A DNA stretch of 64,000 nt from Cephaloticoccus sp. (lineage in GTDB: Bacteria; Verrucomicrobiota; Verrucomicrobiia; Opitutales; Opitutaceae). A program made the position numbers and the translations under genes. The notes beneath the pieces were generated by a model that made no database searches, was not told the DNA's origin, and was given only the letters and a program-made list of their open reading frames with translations. Below, piece after piece: positions 1 to 9,576 of the stretch (position 1 is the first letter of the stretch; each line of letters begins with the position of its first letter). The stretch covers positions 1 to 64,000 of the forward strand of contig JAIPJW010000001.1 in NCBI GenBank assembly GCA_021734075.1, given 5' to 3'.

Positions 1-304
1 TCTTGCCCGCTTCCACCGGGGCTCCCGGTTTCCATTCAATCCGGCGCAGCAGACCGCCCACCGGGCTGGCCACCACATAGCGGTTCTTCACCCGCGTCAT
101 GCCTTCTTCATCCACCGTGACAACCATGGGACCGCGGGACATGGTGGCGATTTCCACCGGTTGCGCCGAGGGCCACAGACCCGCCACAATCAACAACAGC
201 AACCCGACACCACCGGTCCAAGGGAGGATTTTATACCAGCGGCGTGGACGAACCGGCGAATTAATTTGGCCGGATTTCGGCGGGAAGGAAGAGGGAGCGT
301 TCAT
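1..304 (-). CDS. HlyD-family efflux periplasmic adaptor, N-terminal part (runs off window start)
   Basis: Reverse-strand reading from ATG at 304: MNAPSSFPPKSGQINSPVRPRRWYKILPWTGGVGLLLLIVAGLWPSAQPVEIATMSRGPMVVTVDEEGMTRVKNRYVVASPVGGLLRRIEWKPGAPVEAGK; TM anchor then membrane-fusion-protein pattern; next to ABC permease/ATPase. Confidence 0.85.
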   Translation of the reverse strand, partial: MNAPSSFPPKSGQINSPVRPRRWYKILPWTGGVGLLLLIVAGLWPSAQPVEIATMSRGPMVVTVDEEGMTRVKNRYVVASPVGGLLRRIEWKPGAPVEAGK

Positions 305-309
305 CGTAA

Positions 310-2676
310 TCAATCGTGAGCCTTGAGCACACCGACGAGATCGAGTTGATTCAAGCGTCGGCAGGCCAGCACGGCCGAAAGGAGTGATGCCACAGTCACC
401 ACGAGGACGGCAAACGCGTAGTTCGCAGTGGTAAGAATCAAGGGCAGGCGCACGAACTCCGTGTTGACGGTTTGTAGAATCATTTTCGCCAGTCCGGATC
501 CAATCAACAAACCGAAGGGCAGGGCCAGCAAGGTGAGAATGGCCAGTTCCCCAATAAGCACGGTGCCGACTTCCCCTTGGGTGAAGCCAATCACACGCAG
601 GGTGGCGAGTTCACGCTGGCGTTCCGAAAGCGAAATCCGCGCACTGTTGTAGACGATGCCAAACGCCACGACGGTCGCAAAGAGGAGATATATTTTTTGA
701 ATCAAGCCAATGCTCTCCGCGGTGGTTTTGCGAAACCCTTCACGAATGGCATTTTTGATCACCACACCGCCCGTGCGCGGGGTCTCCTTGACCGCGGATA
801 AAAACTCCCGCCATTGACCCGACCGCACGGAGAGATAGGCGCCGGTGATACGGTCACCTTCACCCAGCTGTCGATTAAGCGCGTCGATTTCCATGTAGGC
901 GGCGGTGCCGGCAAAGTCCTCCGACAGGGCCGCCACCGGGACGACGAATTCCTTCCGTGGTCCATCGAGGATCGTTACCTTGAGATCATCGCCGGGCTTC
1001 ACCTGCAAGACTTGGGCGAGCTTGACCGAAAGCACGAGACCGTGGGCGGGCAACACCAACTGGTGGTTTTGGGCGTCAATCACCCGGTTGAGTTGTGCCT
1101 TGGCTGGCAAGCCAACCACGGCCAAACGGCGGGTGAGATTGCCCGAGCGCAGCTCAGCCGGGGCCGCGCGCACGGGTTCCGCCAGAGTCACACCCGGCAA
1201 GTTGCGCAGGTCGGCCAACGCCTGGGTTGGACCCGGTTCGATCAACGTGACGTAGGCAGTCTGGCGTTGGACCACGTCCCATTGATAATCGAGCACGTAG
1301 TCAATGCCGTCGCGAAAGGAACTGGGCACCACCAGAATCCCGGTGGCGAGGGCGAGTGCGCTGCTGGTGAGCAGCGAGCGGATGGGGCGACGTTCGATGT
1401 TGCGCAAGGCCATCCGGAGGGAAGGGGAGAAGGTGCGGCCCAAGCGAGTGCGCTCAAACAACGCGGGACGAAAATTGGCCGGGAGTTCCGGACGCATGGC
1501 CTCCGCGGGTGGCAACTTGATGGCCGCCCGGACGGCGCCCCATACCCCGACGATGGCTGCAAGGGCACAGACGAGCACCGCCGCCACCAATACGCCCCGG
1601 GCTAGTTGAAATTCAAGCAGGGGAAAGCGAAAGAAAAGGTGATACATTTCCACCAAGCGCTTGCCCAAAATGATCCCGCCGATGATACCCAGAACCGTGC
1701 CGATCAGCACTATGATCAGCGCGAACTTCAGGTAGTGGCCGCCGATTTTATTATTGGAAAAGCCAAAGGCCTTGAGAATGGCGATTTGCTCGCGTTGGAG
1801 GGTGATCTGCCGGCTCATGACTGCATTGGTCATGAATGCGGCGACGCTGAGAAAGACCAGGGGAAACCCCACGGAAAGACCTTGGAGCACCCGGATTTCA
1901 TCGCGCAACCGGGTGTGGGAAAGATGAGATTCTCGGCCATAGGCTCCGCGCCCGCCGTAGGGACGCAACATGCGATCGACATCGGCTATGACGGATTCCT
2001 CGCGCGCACCGGGAGCAAGGGTGAAGGCCACTTGGTTGAACGCACCATCCATGTTGGCGGCATTGGCGAGTTCCTTGTAGGGCATCCAAAAAATACCATA
2101 ACTGCGATTGTCCGGCAGGGCCGATCCGGGTGGGGCTTCGAAAACATATTCCGGTGACAACACAATGCCGGTGAGCCGCAGGGTTTGGCGCCGTCCATAC
2201 AGCACCGCCGCCAAACGATCGCCGGGTTTGAGACCATGCGCCTCAGCGAACGCCTCGCCGATCAACACCTGTCCCGGCAAGGCCCGACCTTCGAGCATTC
2301 GTCCGCTGCGCAGATAAAGCCGATTGAGAATCGGGGCCCCGTGCTCGGGCAGTGAAAGAAAAAGTCCAGTGGCAGGTTCAGCCATGCCGGGCAAGTCGAG
2401 TCGCGCGGACAAGGCAATGCTGGTTTGCACCGCCGCGATGCCGGGAATCGCGGCCAGATCATCCGCGACAGCCTTGGGGGCCCGCTTTAAGCGGACAAAG
2501 ATATCGGCGAATCGATAATCTCGGTAGTAGTCATCACGGGTGTTCTCCAGGGTGAGAATCAGGCTCCGCGTCATGATCATCATTGTCAGGCCGCAGGCCA
2601 TCACGAGGGCCACGGCCAAGGCCTGGGACTTCAGCCCGAACAAATCCCGCCGCAGTTTGCGATTAAGCAAAGACAT
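310..2676 (-). CDS. ABC transporter permease (FtsX/MacB-like, two FtsX domains)
   Basis: 788 aa ORF with two FtsX-like multi-TM blocks (LRRDLFGLKSQALAVALVMACG; AFGIVYNSARISLSERQRELATLRVIGFTQGEV). Confidence 0.92.
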   Translation of the reverse strand: MSLLNRKLRRDLFGLKSQALAVALVMACGLTMMIMTRSLILTLENTRDDYYRDYRFADIFVRLKRAPKAVADDLAAIPGIAAVQTSIALSARLDLPGMAEPATGLFLSLPEHGAPILNRLYLRSGRMLEGRALPGQVLIGEAFAEAHGLKPGDRLAAVLYGRRQTLRLTGIVLSPEYVFEAPPGSALPDNRSYGIFWMPYKELANAANMDGAFNQVAFTLAPGAREESVIADVDRMLRPYGGRGAYGRESHLSHTRLRDEIRVLQGLSVGFPLVFLSVAAFMTNAVMSRQITLQREQIAILKAFGFSNNKIGGHYLKFALIIVLIGTVLGIIGGIILGKRLVEMYHLFFRFPLLEFQLARGVLVAAVLVCALAAIVGVWGAVRAAIKLPPAEAMRPELPANFRPALFERTRLGRTFSPSLRMALRNIERRPIRSLLTSSALALATGILVVPSSFRDGIDYVLDYQWDVVQRQTAYVTLIEPGPTQALADLRNLPGVTLAEPVRAAPAELRSGNLTRRLAVVGLPAKAQLNRVIDAQNHQLVLPAHGLVLSVKLAQVLQVKPGDDLKVTILDGPRKEFVVPVAALSEDFAGTAAYMEIDALNRQLGEGDRITGAYLSVRSGQWREFLSAVKETPRTGGVVIKNAIREGFRKTTAESIGLIQKIYLLFATVVAFGIVYNSARISLSERQRELATLRVIGFTQGEVGTVLIGELAILTLLALPFGLLIGSGLAKMILQTVNTEFVRLPLILTTANYAFAVLVVTVASLLSAVLACRRLNQLDLVGVLKAHD

Positions 2677-2682
2677 GATGCT

Positions 2683-3465
2683 TCACCACACGAGACTACT
2701 CACCGCGGCCCGGGTGGCATTGCGCCGCTCGCCCGTGATATGGCCGTCGGACAGCGTCAACACGCGGTCGGCCATTTCCGCCATCACGGCGTTGTGCGTG
2801 ATTACCAGGGTCAGAGTGCCCAATTCGCGATTAATACGCTCGATCGCTTCGAGCACCGTCAAGCCGGTGCGCACATCCAGGGCCCCGGTGGGTTCGTCGC
2901 ACATCAACACGGCCGGCCGTTTGGCGATCGCCCGGGCAATGGCCACGCGTTGTTGTTCACCCCCGGATAATTGCGCGGGAAAATGATCAAGACGTTCTCC
3001 CAATCCCACCAGGTGCAGGGCCTCTTCCGGCGTCATGGGATTGGGCGCAATCTCAGTGATGAGGGCGACGTTTTCCCGTGCCGTGAGACTGGGAATGAGA
3101 TTGTAAAACTGAAAAACGAAACCGACGGCCTCGCGCCGATAATGGGTAAGCCCGTTTTCATCTGCGCCGCCCAAATTCCAGCCGCGATAGTGCAGGGTGC
3201 CACCCGTGGGCGTGTCCAACCCGCCGAGCAAATTCAAAAGGGTGGATTTGCCGCTGCCGGAGGCCCCGAGCACGACCATGAATTCTCCGGCCCGACAATC
3301 GAGGTCCACTCCAGCCAGGGCCCGCACCTCGGCTTCACCAGTGCCATAAATCTTGGTCAAGCCGCGCACATGAAAAACCCGGTCCGGGTCTTGGCCCGAT
3401 GCGGGGCGGGGAATTTCTGAATCGGCTCTTGGCATGATCACGACCGGTGAAGAAACGACCGCCAC
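2683..3465 (-). CDS. ABC transporter ATP-binding protein (LolD/MacB-type)
   Basis: Walker [10 protein letters not shown], signature LSGGEQQR, Walker [13 protein letters not shown]. Confidence 0.95.
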   Translation of the reverse strand: MAVVSSPVVIMPRADSEIPRPASGQDPDRVFHVRGLTKIYGTGEAEVRALAGVDLDCRAGEFMVVLGASGSGKSTLLNLLGGLDTPTGGTLHYRGWNLGGADENGLTHYRREAVGFVFQFYNLIPSLTARENVALITEIAPNPMTPEEALHLVGLGERLDHFPAQLSGGEQQRVAIARAIAKRPAVLMCDEPTGALDVRTGLTVLEAIERINRELGTLTLVITHNAVMAEMADRVLTLSDGHITGERRNATRAAVSSLVW

Positions 3466-3532
3466 GGGTTAGACGCAACGCGCAAACCGACCTCCAATCC
3501 GGTCTTTAGCTGAGCGCAGGCAGGGCAGAACG

Positions 3533-4402
3533 CTAGCTGTTTAACCGCGACGCTTTGTTCGCTCTTGTCGCCAGCAGGACTATCACCGCACCACCCAAGA
3601 GCAGCAGAATCCCGGTGCCAGGTTCAGGCACGGCCTGATAGATCAGGGTAACGCCCGAAACACTGCCGGTAATTCCCATGGTGGTGAGTTGGGCATCGGT
3701 CAGGAAAGTTGTATTTGCCCCGGTGGTTCCATCCAGCAGATAAATTGAACGGTCGTAACTCGCCACCAGGTAATCGCCATTATAGTAGGCGACATCCTCC
3801 GAATTGATGGAGTTCACTTGGCCGGAGGTGAGTAGCACCGTCCCTTCCGTGCCGTCCGTATTGATGATGCGCACGCCCGATGAACCCGTGAGATAAAAAA
3901 GCTGCTGGGTGATGGGGTTTACCCCAAGACTGTGCACATGGGCCGTGAGGGCGGTTCCGCTGAGACTTTGAGCAACACCGGCAAAGGAGTAGGCGGCCAA
4001 CTGCTGCAGGTTTTCATTGATGCCGTAAATCAAACCACCGAAAACAGCTCCGCCCTGCAATTGCACACCCGGGGTGCTGAAGAGCAGCGTGGTGGTCCCG
4101 GTGTTTGCATCCATGCTGTAGACCTTGTTGACCGTGCGGTCAAAGATGAGCACCCCGTTGGTCACAGAATCGTAGGCCAAACCGATCACCTGACCCGGAC
4201 TGAATCCAGAAGCCGTGAGGCTGCCCAAGACCGTGCCGGCACCGAGCCCCACGTCATAACGACCGATATTACCACTGGCATCGGTGGCAAAGACCACAGC
4301 AGTCTGGGCCGACAGCGACGACGCCAACAGTATGAATACGGCACCCCATAATCCGGGCCATCTCAAACGCAGCGACGTTTTCATGGCTCCTTGTAGGCGC
4401 AT
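3533..4402 (-). CDS. PEP-CTERM sorting domain-containing protein
   Basis: N-terminal signal peptide and C-terminal VPEPGTGILLLLGGAVIVLLATRANK (PEP motif, TM, basic tail). Confidence 0.88.
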   Translation of the reverse strand: MRLQGAMKTSLRLRWPGLWGAVFILLASSLSAQTAVVFATDASGNIGRYDVGLGAGTVLGSLTASGFSPGQVIGLAYDSVTNGVLIFDRTVNKVYSMDANTGTTTLLFSTPGVQLQGGAVFGGLIYGINENLQQLAAYSFAGVAQSLSGTALTAHVHSLGVNPITQQLFYLTGSSGVRIINTDGTEGTVLLTSGQVNSINSEDVAYYNGDYLVASYDRSIYLLDGTTGANTTFLTDAQLTTMGITGSVSGVTLIYQAVPEPGTGILLLLGGAVIVLLATRANKASRLNS

Positions 4403-4419
4403 ACCACAGGTCGTGGCAA

Positions 4420-5007
4420 CTACTCCTTGTCCAGTCGGCGCATGGTAAGGATCACAATTGAAGGCGTGAGGCTTTGGCCTTCGGATGGAGCCTGCTGAAT
4501 GGCTCGAACTATCTCCATGCCGGCAATGACCTTACCGAAGGCCGCGAAGCCCTGGCCATCGGGATTGCGGCGACCGCCGAAATCCAACTCCGGCTGATCC
4601 CCAATGCATATAAAAAAATCCGAGGTCGCGGTATCGGGGCCATTGCGCGCCATCGAGAGGGTGCCGTCGAGGTGCTTCAACCCGGTGACGGTGGTGCGTT
4701 CCAACATGATTTCCGGCCCGTCTTCACTGCTGCGCTGCGGATTGATGCCGCCTTGGATGACTTCTATCTTGATGGTGTTGTTCGCTTGATTATCCGGGGT
4801 CACGGTGCGGTGGAAAATGCCGCCATCATATAGTCCGCTGTCCACATAGCGCAGAAAATTAGTGACGGTCGCAGGTGCATGGGCGGCATCCAGTTCCAAC
4901 TCAATATCACCCAATTCCGTCGCCATGAGCACACGGAGCGTGTTTTCGGCACGGGTTTGACCGAAGGCGATCAGACTGAGGCAGAATAAAAATAGGCGCA
5001 GTTTCAT
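4420..5007 (-). CDS. Peptidylprolyl isomerase, cyclophilin type
   Basis: ELGDIELELDAAHAPATVTNFLRYVDSGLYDGGIFHRTV cyclophilin motif; signal peptide. Confidence 0.93.
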   Translation of the reverse strand: MKLRLFLFCLSLIAFGQTRAENTLRVLMATELGDIELELDAAHAPATVTNFLRYVDSGLYDGGIFHRTVTPDNQANNTIKIEVIQGGINPQRSSEDGPEIMLERTTVTGLKHLDGTLSMARNGPDTATSDFFICIGDQPELDFGGRRNPDGQGFAAFGKVIAGMEIVRAIQQAPSEGQSLTPSIVILTMRRLDKE

Positions 5008-5016
5008 ACCGCGTGG

Positions 5017-5898
5017 TTAATGCAATCGCAGCGCGCCGGCAACCTCCTCGCACACAAAGAAACGCGGATGCTCCGGTGCGGGTTCGTTGGGCTGGTGCAG
5101 GGCGAGTCGGCGCCGGCCGGCAAAGTCGGTGAACAGCATGGCGTGGCCGCCATCACGATCGAAAATCGGCTCGGCATCAAAATTCCACGGCCCCGCCAGT
5201 GTATTCGAAGCGCTGCGCGCCACCGCCGTGGCGTAGCCCGTCTTGCTCCAACTGGAGAACATCACGCAGAGCTGGCCGGCGGTGTTGTGAAAGGGAAAAG
5301 CGCCGTCAGCCACGTAACACGGGCCATCCTTCGCCCAAGCAGGCACCGCGACCCAGGGCGCCGCATTGACCGGAAACAAATCGATCGGTTCGCCCGCAGT
5401 TGTGTGCAGATCGTCGGTAAGCGGCACCGCAGAATAGCGACCGATGCGAATCGCCGGCCAATCACGGCTGAAAATCATCCACGGGCGCCCGTCCGGCGCG
5501 ACGTAGAGTGTGCCATCAAGGCAATCCTCGTCTGCTGGCGTCAATGCGCCTTCGCTGTGCGGCGTGAACGGTCCGAGCGGATGATTGGATCCGAGAATCT
5601 GCGTGCCGCGCGCGACCGTCGCGCTCTTGAAACTGGCAAACAGGTAGTAGCGTCCGCGCCACGCATGCACTTCGGGCGCCCAGAAATGAAACTTTCCCCA
5701 AAAGTCCGGGGCTGGCCGAAACACCGGGAACGGTCCTTCCCAGTTAACGAGGTCGGTGCTGCGATACGCATCAAAACCCTCGCCGCGATCCTCGCGCCAC
5801 GGCTCCCGGTCCGTCGTGCCGTAGAGATAATAAACCCGTTCGGCCGCCACAGGGAGCACGAACGGGTCGCGAAGCTGAATGTCATCGCAGGTGAGCAA
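5017..5898 (-). CDS. Glycoside hydrolase family 43-like protein
   Basis: RDPFVLP, STDLVNWEGP, FWAPEVH and CLDGTLYV motifs typical of five-bladed GH43 proteins. Confidence 0.82.
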   Translation of the reverse strand: MLTCDDIQLRDPFVLPVAAERVYYLYGTTDREPWREDRGEGFDAYRSTDLVNWEGPFPVFRPAPDFWGKFHFWAPEVHAWRGRYYLFASFKSATVARGTQILGSNHPLGPFTPHSEGALTPADEDCLDGTLYVAPDGRPWMIFSRDWPAIRIGRYSAVPLTDDLHTTAGEPIDLFPVNAAPWVAVPAWAKDGPCYVADGAFPFHNTAGQLCVMFSSWSKTGYATAVARSASNTLAGPWNFDAEPIFDRDGGHAMLFTDFAGRRRLALHQPNEPAPEHPRFFVCEEVAGALRLH

Positions 5899-5903
5899 GT
5901 GAA

Positions 5904-6977
5904 TCAGGAGGCTTCCTCGGCTTCGCCGGTCACGCTTTCGCCGCCCTTGACGTTGACCTTGCTCAGCACCGCGGCGGTGACCTTGGCGGCGAGCTCCGGT
6001 TTTTCCTTGAGAGTGAGCTTGGCCGCATCGCGGCCTTGGCCGATGAGTTCGCCTTCAAACGAAATCCAGGCGCCACGCTTCTCGAGGATTTTATGTTCAA
6101 TTCCGAGATCGATCATCGAACCGGTTTGCGAGATCCCCTCATCATACATGATGTCGAATTCGCATTCGGTGAATGGCGGGGCCACCTTGTTCTTCACAAT
6201 CTTGATCTTGGTGCGGTTGCCGATGACCTTGCCGTCCGGCGTCTTGATCTGGTCGCGCCGGCGGATGTCGATGCGCACACTGGAAAAGAACTTGAGGGCG
6301 CGGCCGCCGGAGGTGGTTTCCGGACTGCCGAACATGACGCCGATTTTTTCACGAATCTGATTGGTGAAGATGCAAATGCAGTTGGTCTTGCTGACGACGG
6401 CGGTGAGACGGCGCATTGCCTGCGACATCAGGCGGGCCTGGGCCCCGACCGTGGCGTCACCCATTTGCCCGTCGAGTTCGGCGCGGGTGGTGAGCGCAGC
6501 CACCGAGTCGAGCACGATGACGTCGATCGAATTGGAGCGGATGAGCGTCTCCATGATATTGAGGGCGTCTTCGCCCGAGTCGGGTTGCGAAACAAGCAAA
6601 TCATCGAGGTTTACGCCGGCGACCCGGGCATATTTGGGGTCAAGGGCGTGCTCCACGTCGATGAAGGCAGCCAACCCACCGGCTTTTTGGGCCTCGGCAA
6701 TCACGCTTAAACAGAATGTGGTTTTACCGGAGGATTCCGGTCCATAAATTTCGACGATGCGTCCCTTGGGCAGGCCACCGACGCCGAGGGCCAGATCGAC
6801 CGCCAAGGAACCGGTGGTCAGCGTTTCCACTTTCATGTGGGCATTGCTGCCCAAACGCATGATGGAACCCTCGCCGAATTGTTTCGTGATGGAAGAAAGG
6901 GCGAGCTCGATATTTTTTTCCCGTCCGGTGTTGGACAGAGCGGTGGAGGAGGTTTTGGCGGGAGCGGCTTTGGACAT
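5904..6977 (-). CDS. recA: Recombinase RecA
   Basis: GPESSGKTT Walker [63 protein letters not shown]. Confidence 0.99.
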   Translation of the reverse strand: MSKAAPAKTSSTALSNTGREKNIELALSSITKQFGEGSIMRLGSNAHMKVETLTTGSLAVDLALGVGGLPKGRIVEIYGPESSGKTTFCLSVIAEAQKAGGLAAFIDVEHALDPKYARVAGVNLDDLLVSQPDSGEDALNIMETLIRSNSIDVIVLDSVAALTTRAELDGQMGDATVGAQARLMSQAMRRLTAVVSKTNCICIFTNQIREKIGVMFGSPETTSGGRALKFFSSVRIDIRRRDQIKTPDGKVIGNRTKIKIVKNKVAPPFTECEFDIMYDEGISQTGSMIDLGIEHKILEKRGAWISFEGELIGQGRDAAKLTLKEKPELAAKVTAAVLSKVNVKGGESVTGEAEEAS

Positions 6978-7023
6978 GGAACAGCGGGATTAAGTTGAGA
7001 AGAGGTTGATAATAGCGGGAGGC

Positions 7024-7043
7024 ACTGACAGGGTTATGTCAGT
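7024..7043. promoter_or_regulatory. Palindrome ACTGACA-N6-TGTCAGT upstream of recA (candidate operator)
   Basis: Perfect 7-bp inverted arms (7024-7030, 7037-7043), about 47 nt upstream of the recA start; no T-tract follows it in the minus direction. Confidence 0.45.
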
Positions 7044-7088
7044 AGACTTTAGTTGACGGGCAGGACGCGCAAGGACGGAGTGCGCCGA

Positions 7089-7445
7089 TTAGGGGGTCCC
7101 CGGCCGGAACGCCGTGGCGAAATACACGGCCAATAGAATAAGGCCGAAACTCACGCCATAGTTCCAGGTCAGACGTTCCTTCAAAACGATCCAGGCGAAG
7201 GCGACGAAAACGCCCAGGGTGATGCATTCCTGGATGATCTTCAGTTGGTAACCCGTGAACGTGCCGCTGAGATAGCCGAGCCGGTTGGCCGGCACCATGA
7301 AACAATATTCGAGGAGGGCAATCGACCAGGACACGAGGATCACCACCAGAAGGGACTTCCCCTCGAGGAACTTGAACTTCAGGTGCCCATACCAAGCAAG
7401 GGTCATGAACACATTTGAGCAGACGAGGAGCAGAATGGTTTTCAT
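7089..7445 (-). CDS. DMT family small membrane protein (DUF486-like)
   Basis: MKTILLLVCSNVFMTLAWYGHLKFKF... four-TM small protein; internal start chosen over the ORF-track start at 7514. Confidence 0.82.
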   Translation of the reverse strand: MKTILLLVCSNVFMTLAWYGHLKFKFLEGKSLLVVILVSWSIALLEYCFMVPANRLGYLSGTFTGYQLKIIQECITLGVFVAFAWIVLKERLTWNYGVSFGLILLAVYFATAFRPGTP

Positions 7446-7480
7446 AAAAACTTGGTTCTGTCCTTCGTCCGCAAGCGGGG

Positions 7481-8461
7481 TCAGGTGGGGACTTGATAAT
7501 AATCGCGGAACCAATCCACGAAGTGGCTCAGGCCGGTCTCCAAAGGCACCCGCGGCGCATAACCGATGGCCGCGTTGATCCGCTCGAGCGAGGCGCAGGT
7601 CTCCGGCACATCGGCCGGTTGAGGGGGCAGCAGATTGAGCACCGCTTTGCGCCCAATGAGCTGCTCCAACATTTGCACGAACAACCGGACTTCCACCGGA
7701 CGGTTATGGCCCAGATTGAAAATACGATAAGGGGGCGAGGGCCATTCCACCGGGGGATAAAGCAGCACCTTGACCACTCCGTCCACGATATCGTCGATGT
7801 AGGTGAAGTCACGGCGCGCCTTGCCCTCGGCAAAGAGGTTGATGGGTTCCCCGTCAAAAATGGCGCGGGCAAAAAGGGTTGGGGCGGTGTCAGGCCGACC
7901 CCAGGGTCCATAGACGTTGAAAAACCGCAGCCCGGTCAGGGATAGACCGTGCAAGTGGGCGTAGCTGTGGGCCATCGCTTCGTTGGCCTTTTTGGTGGCC
8001 CCGTAAAACGACAGGGGGTGGCTGGTATCACCATCTTCGGCAAAGGGAATCGAGGCGGAGGCTCCATAGACGCTGCTGGATGAGGCAAATACCGTGTGCT
8101 TGGGGGGATGGGCGCGTGCGGCCTCGAGCATCTGGTGGAACCCGACCAAGTTGCTCTGCACGTAGGCCTCGGGGTGCGTGACGCTGTAGCGGACATTGGC
8201 CTGAGCCCCCAAGTGCACGGCATAATCCGGTTTGAAGTGAGCCCAAATCCCGGCCAGCTTGCCGGCTTCGGCGAAATCAGACTGGATAAAGCGGAAATTG
8301 TCCAAGGGGTCGAGTTGGGCCAGTCGCGCCCGCTTCAACGCCACGGCATAGTAGTCGTTGAGATTATCCACGCCCAACACTTCGCAACCGGGATTAGCGG
8401 CGAGACGCGCACAGACATGGTAGCCGATAAAGCCGGCGGCGCCGGTCACGAGCACTTTCAT
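7481..8461 (-). CDS. NAD-dependent epimerase (UDP-glucuronate 4-epimerase-like)
   Basis: MKVLVTGAAGFIGYHVCARLA Rossmann start, SSSVYG, YGATKKANE, GLRFFNVYGPWGRPD. Confidence 0.93.
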   Translation of the reverse strand: MKVLVTGAAGFIGYHVCARLAANPGCEVLGVDNLNDYYAVALKRARLAQLDPLDNFRFIQSDFAEAGKLAGIWAHFKPDYAVHLGAQANVRYSVTHPEAYVQSNLVGFHQMLEAARAHPPKHTVFASSSSVYGASASIPFAEDGDTSHPLSFYGATKKANEAMAHSYAHLHGLSLTGLRFFNVYGPWGRPDTAPTLFARAIFDGEPINLFAEGKARRDFTYIDDIVDGVVKVLLYPPVEWPSPPYRIFNLGHNRPVEVRLFVQMLEQLIGRKAVLNLLPPQPADVPETCASLERINAAIGYAPRVPLETGLSHFVDWFRDYYQVPT

Positions 8462-8589
8462 TGGCGCGTGTATGGCGCAACCGGTTGGTGGCGGCTAGGC
8501 GAAAGTTCGGGCGGCCCCATTATCCCAGTGGTTAATAACTCCGAAAGGATTTATTCCGGGGCAGATCGCACCCGCTCAGGCCCGTTGGA

Positions 8590-9453
8590 TCAACAGCTGA
8601 CGTCCTTCCCTTCGCTGCCGAAATGCTTCAGGCGCTCGTCGTTGTCCGGCAACGTCGAGACATCGGCCGGAGCATAATGAAATTGAAGGGCCCGACGCCG
8701 CAGGCCGGAGGAGTTGTGCGGGGTGCCGTGGGGAAGCAGGCCGCTGAAAAACAGCATGCCACCGGGTTTCAAGGGTGCCGCCACGGAGCGTTGCCCGAGG
8801 ATTTCGGTATCACAGATCTGCCAGTCACGACGTTGAAAGTGAATCTGCGGCCCCTTCTTGTGCTGACCGGGGAGGAATTGCATGCAACCATTCTCGATCG
8901 TGGCCTCGTCGAGGGCGATCCATGTTCCGACCACGGAAGTGCCTTGCGGGTAGTTAAAGTAGGCGTTGTCCTGATGCCACGGCTTTTCGCGACCCAATCT
9001 TGGTGGCTTGAGCAGGGCCATATCCTGAAACATTTGTGAGGGGCGATCACCCAAAAGCGTGCTGATGGTTTTTAGCAATTTGGGGTGGTGGGAGATGGCC
9101 TTCAGCCGGGCATCGTATTCCACAAAAAACATCAACTTGCGCACCGCATCCTGCCGCGCTTCCAATCCGAGCGTGGGCAGAATGTCCTGCGCTTTGGCTT
9201 CAAACGATATCCCGGTGAATTCCGGGTTTTTACCCATGATCAGGTCGACCAAACCCTGGATGGCTTCATTGACTTCGCGTGAATCAAACGCCTGTCGAAC
9301 AATCAGATAACCCTGTTCTCGGAATTGGGTAATTTCAGCGGGACCAATATCTTCAAAGTGTTCGACTCCATGCCCAACCCCCAAGGGTTGATAGAGTTCA
9401 GGCACATGCATGTCGGATCCGTGGTCAAATTGTTTTGTGGGGGCGAGGCTCAT
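8590..9453 (-). CDS. Phytanoyl-CoA dioxygenase family protein
   Basis: PhyH motifs: EQGYLIVRQAF, KPWHQDNAYFN (HxD), NGCMQFLPGQHKKG, LLPHGTPHNSSGLRRRALQFHY. Confidence 0.9.
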   Translation of the reverse strand: MSLAPTKQFDHGSDMHVPELYQPLGVGHGVEHFEDIGPAEITQFREQGYLIVRQAFDSREVNEAIQGLVDLIMGKNPEFTGISFEAKAQDILPTLGLEARQDAVRKLMFFVEYDARLKAISHHPKLLKTISTLLGDRPSQMFQDMALLKPPRLGREKPWHQDNAYFNYPQGTSVVGTWIALDEATIENGCMQFLPGQHKKGPQIHFQRRDWQICDTEILGQRSVAAPLKPGGMLFFSGLLPHGTPHNSSGLRRRALQFHYAPADVSTLPDNDERLKHFGSEGKDVSC

Positions 9454-9504
9454 GGATGAAAGGGAACGGGGTATAAGAGAAACTGAATGACTCTAGCAAA
9501 ATAT

Positions 9505-9576
9505 GGGTTGAGGTGCCATGCATAACGGCGCTATTAATTTGTATTTATCCGCTAATGTATGCTGTCACCTCAACCC
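9505..9576. repeat. Perfect 11-bp inverted repeat GGGTTGAGGTG ... CACCTCAACCC in divergent PhyH/AraC intergenic region
   Basis: Arms 9505-9515 and 9566-9576, exact reverse complements; the second arm overlaps the first codons of the AraC gene. Confidence 0.7.

Noticed and set aside
5020-6360. 446-aa plus-strand ORF
   Set aside because: Antisense to both the GH43-like gene and recA, crossing their boundary; no domain pattern.
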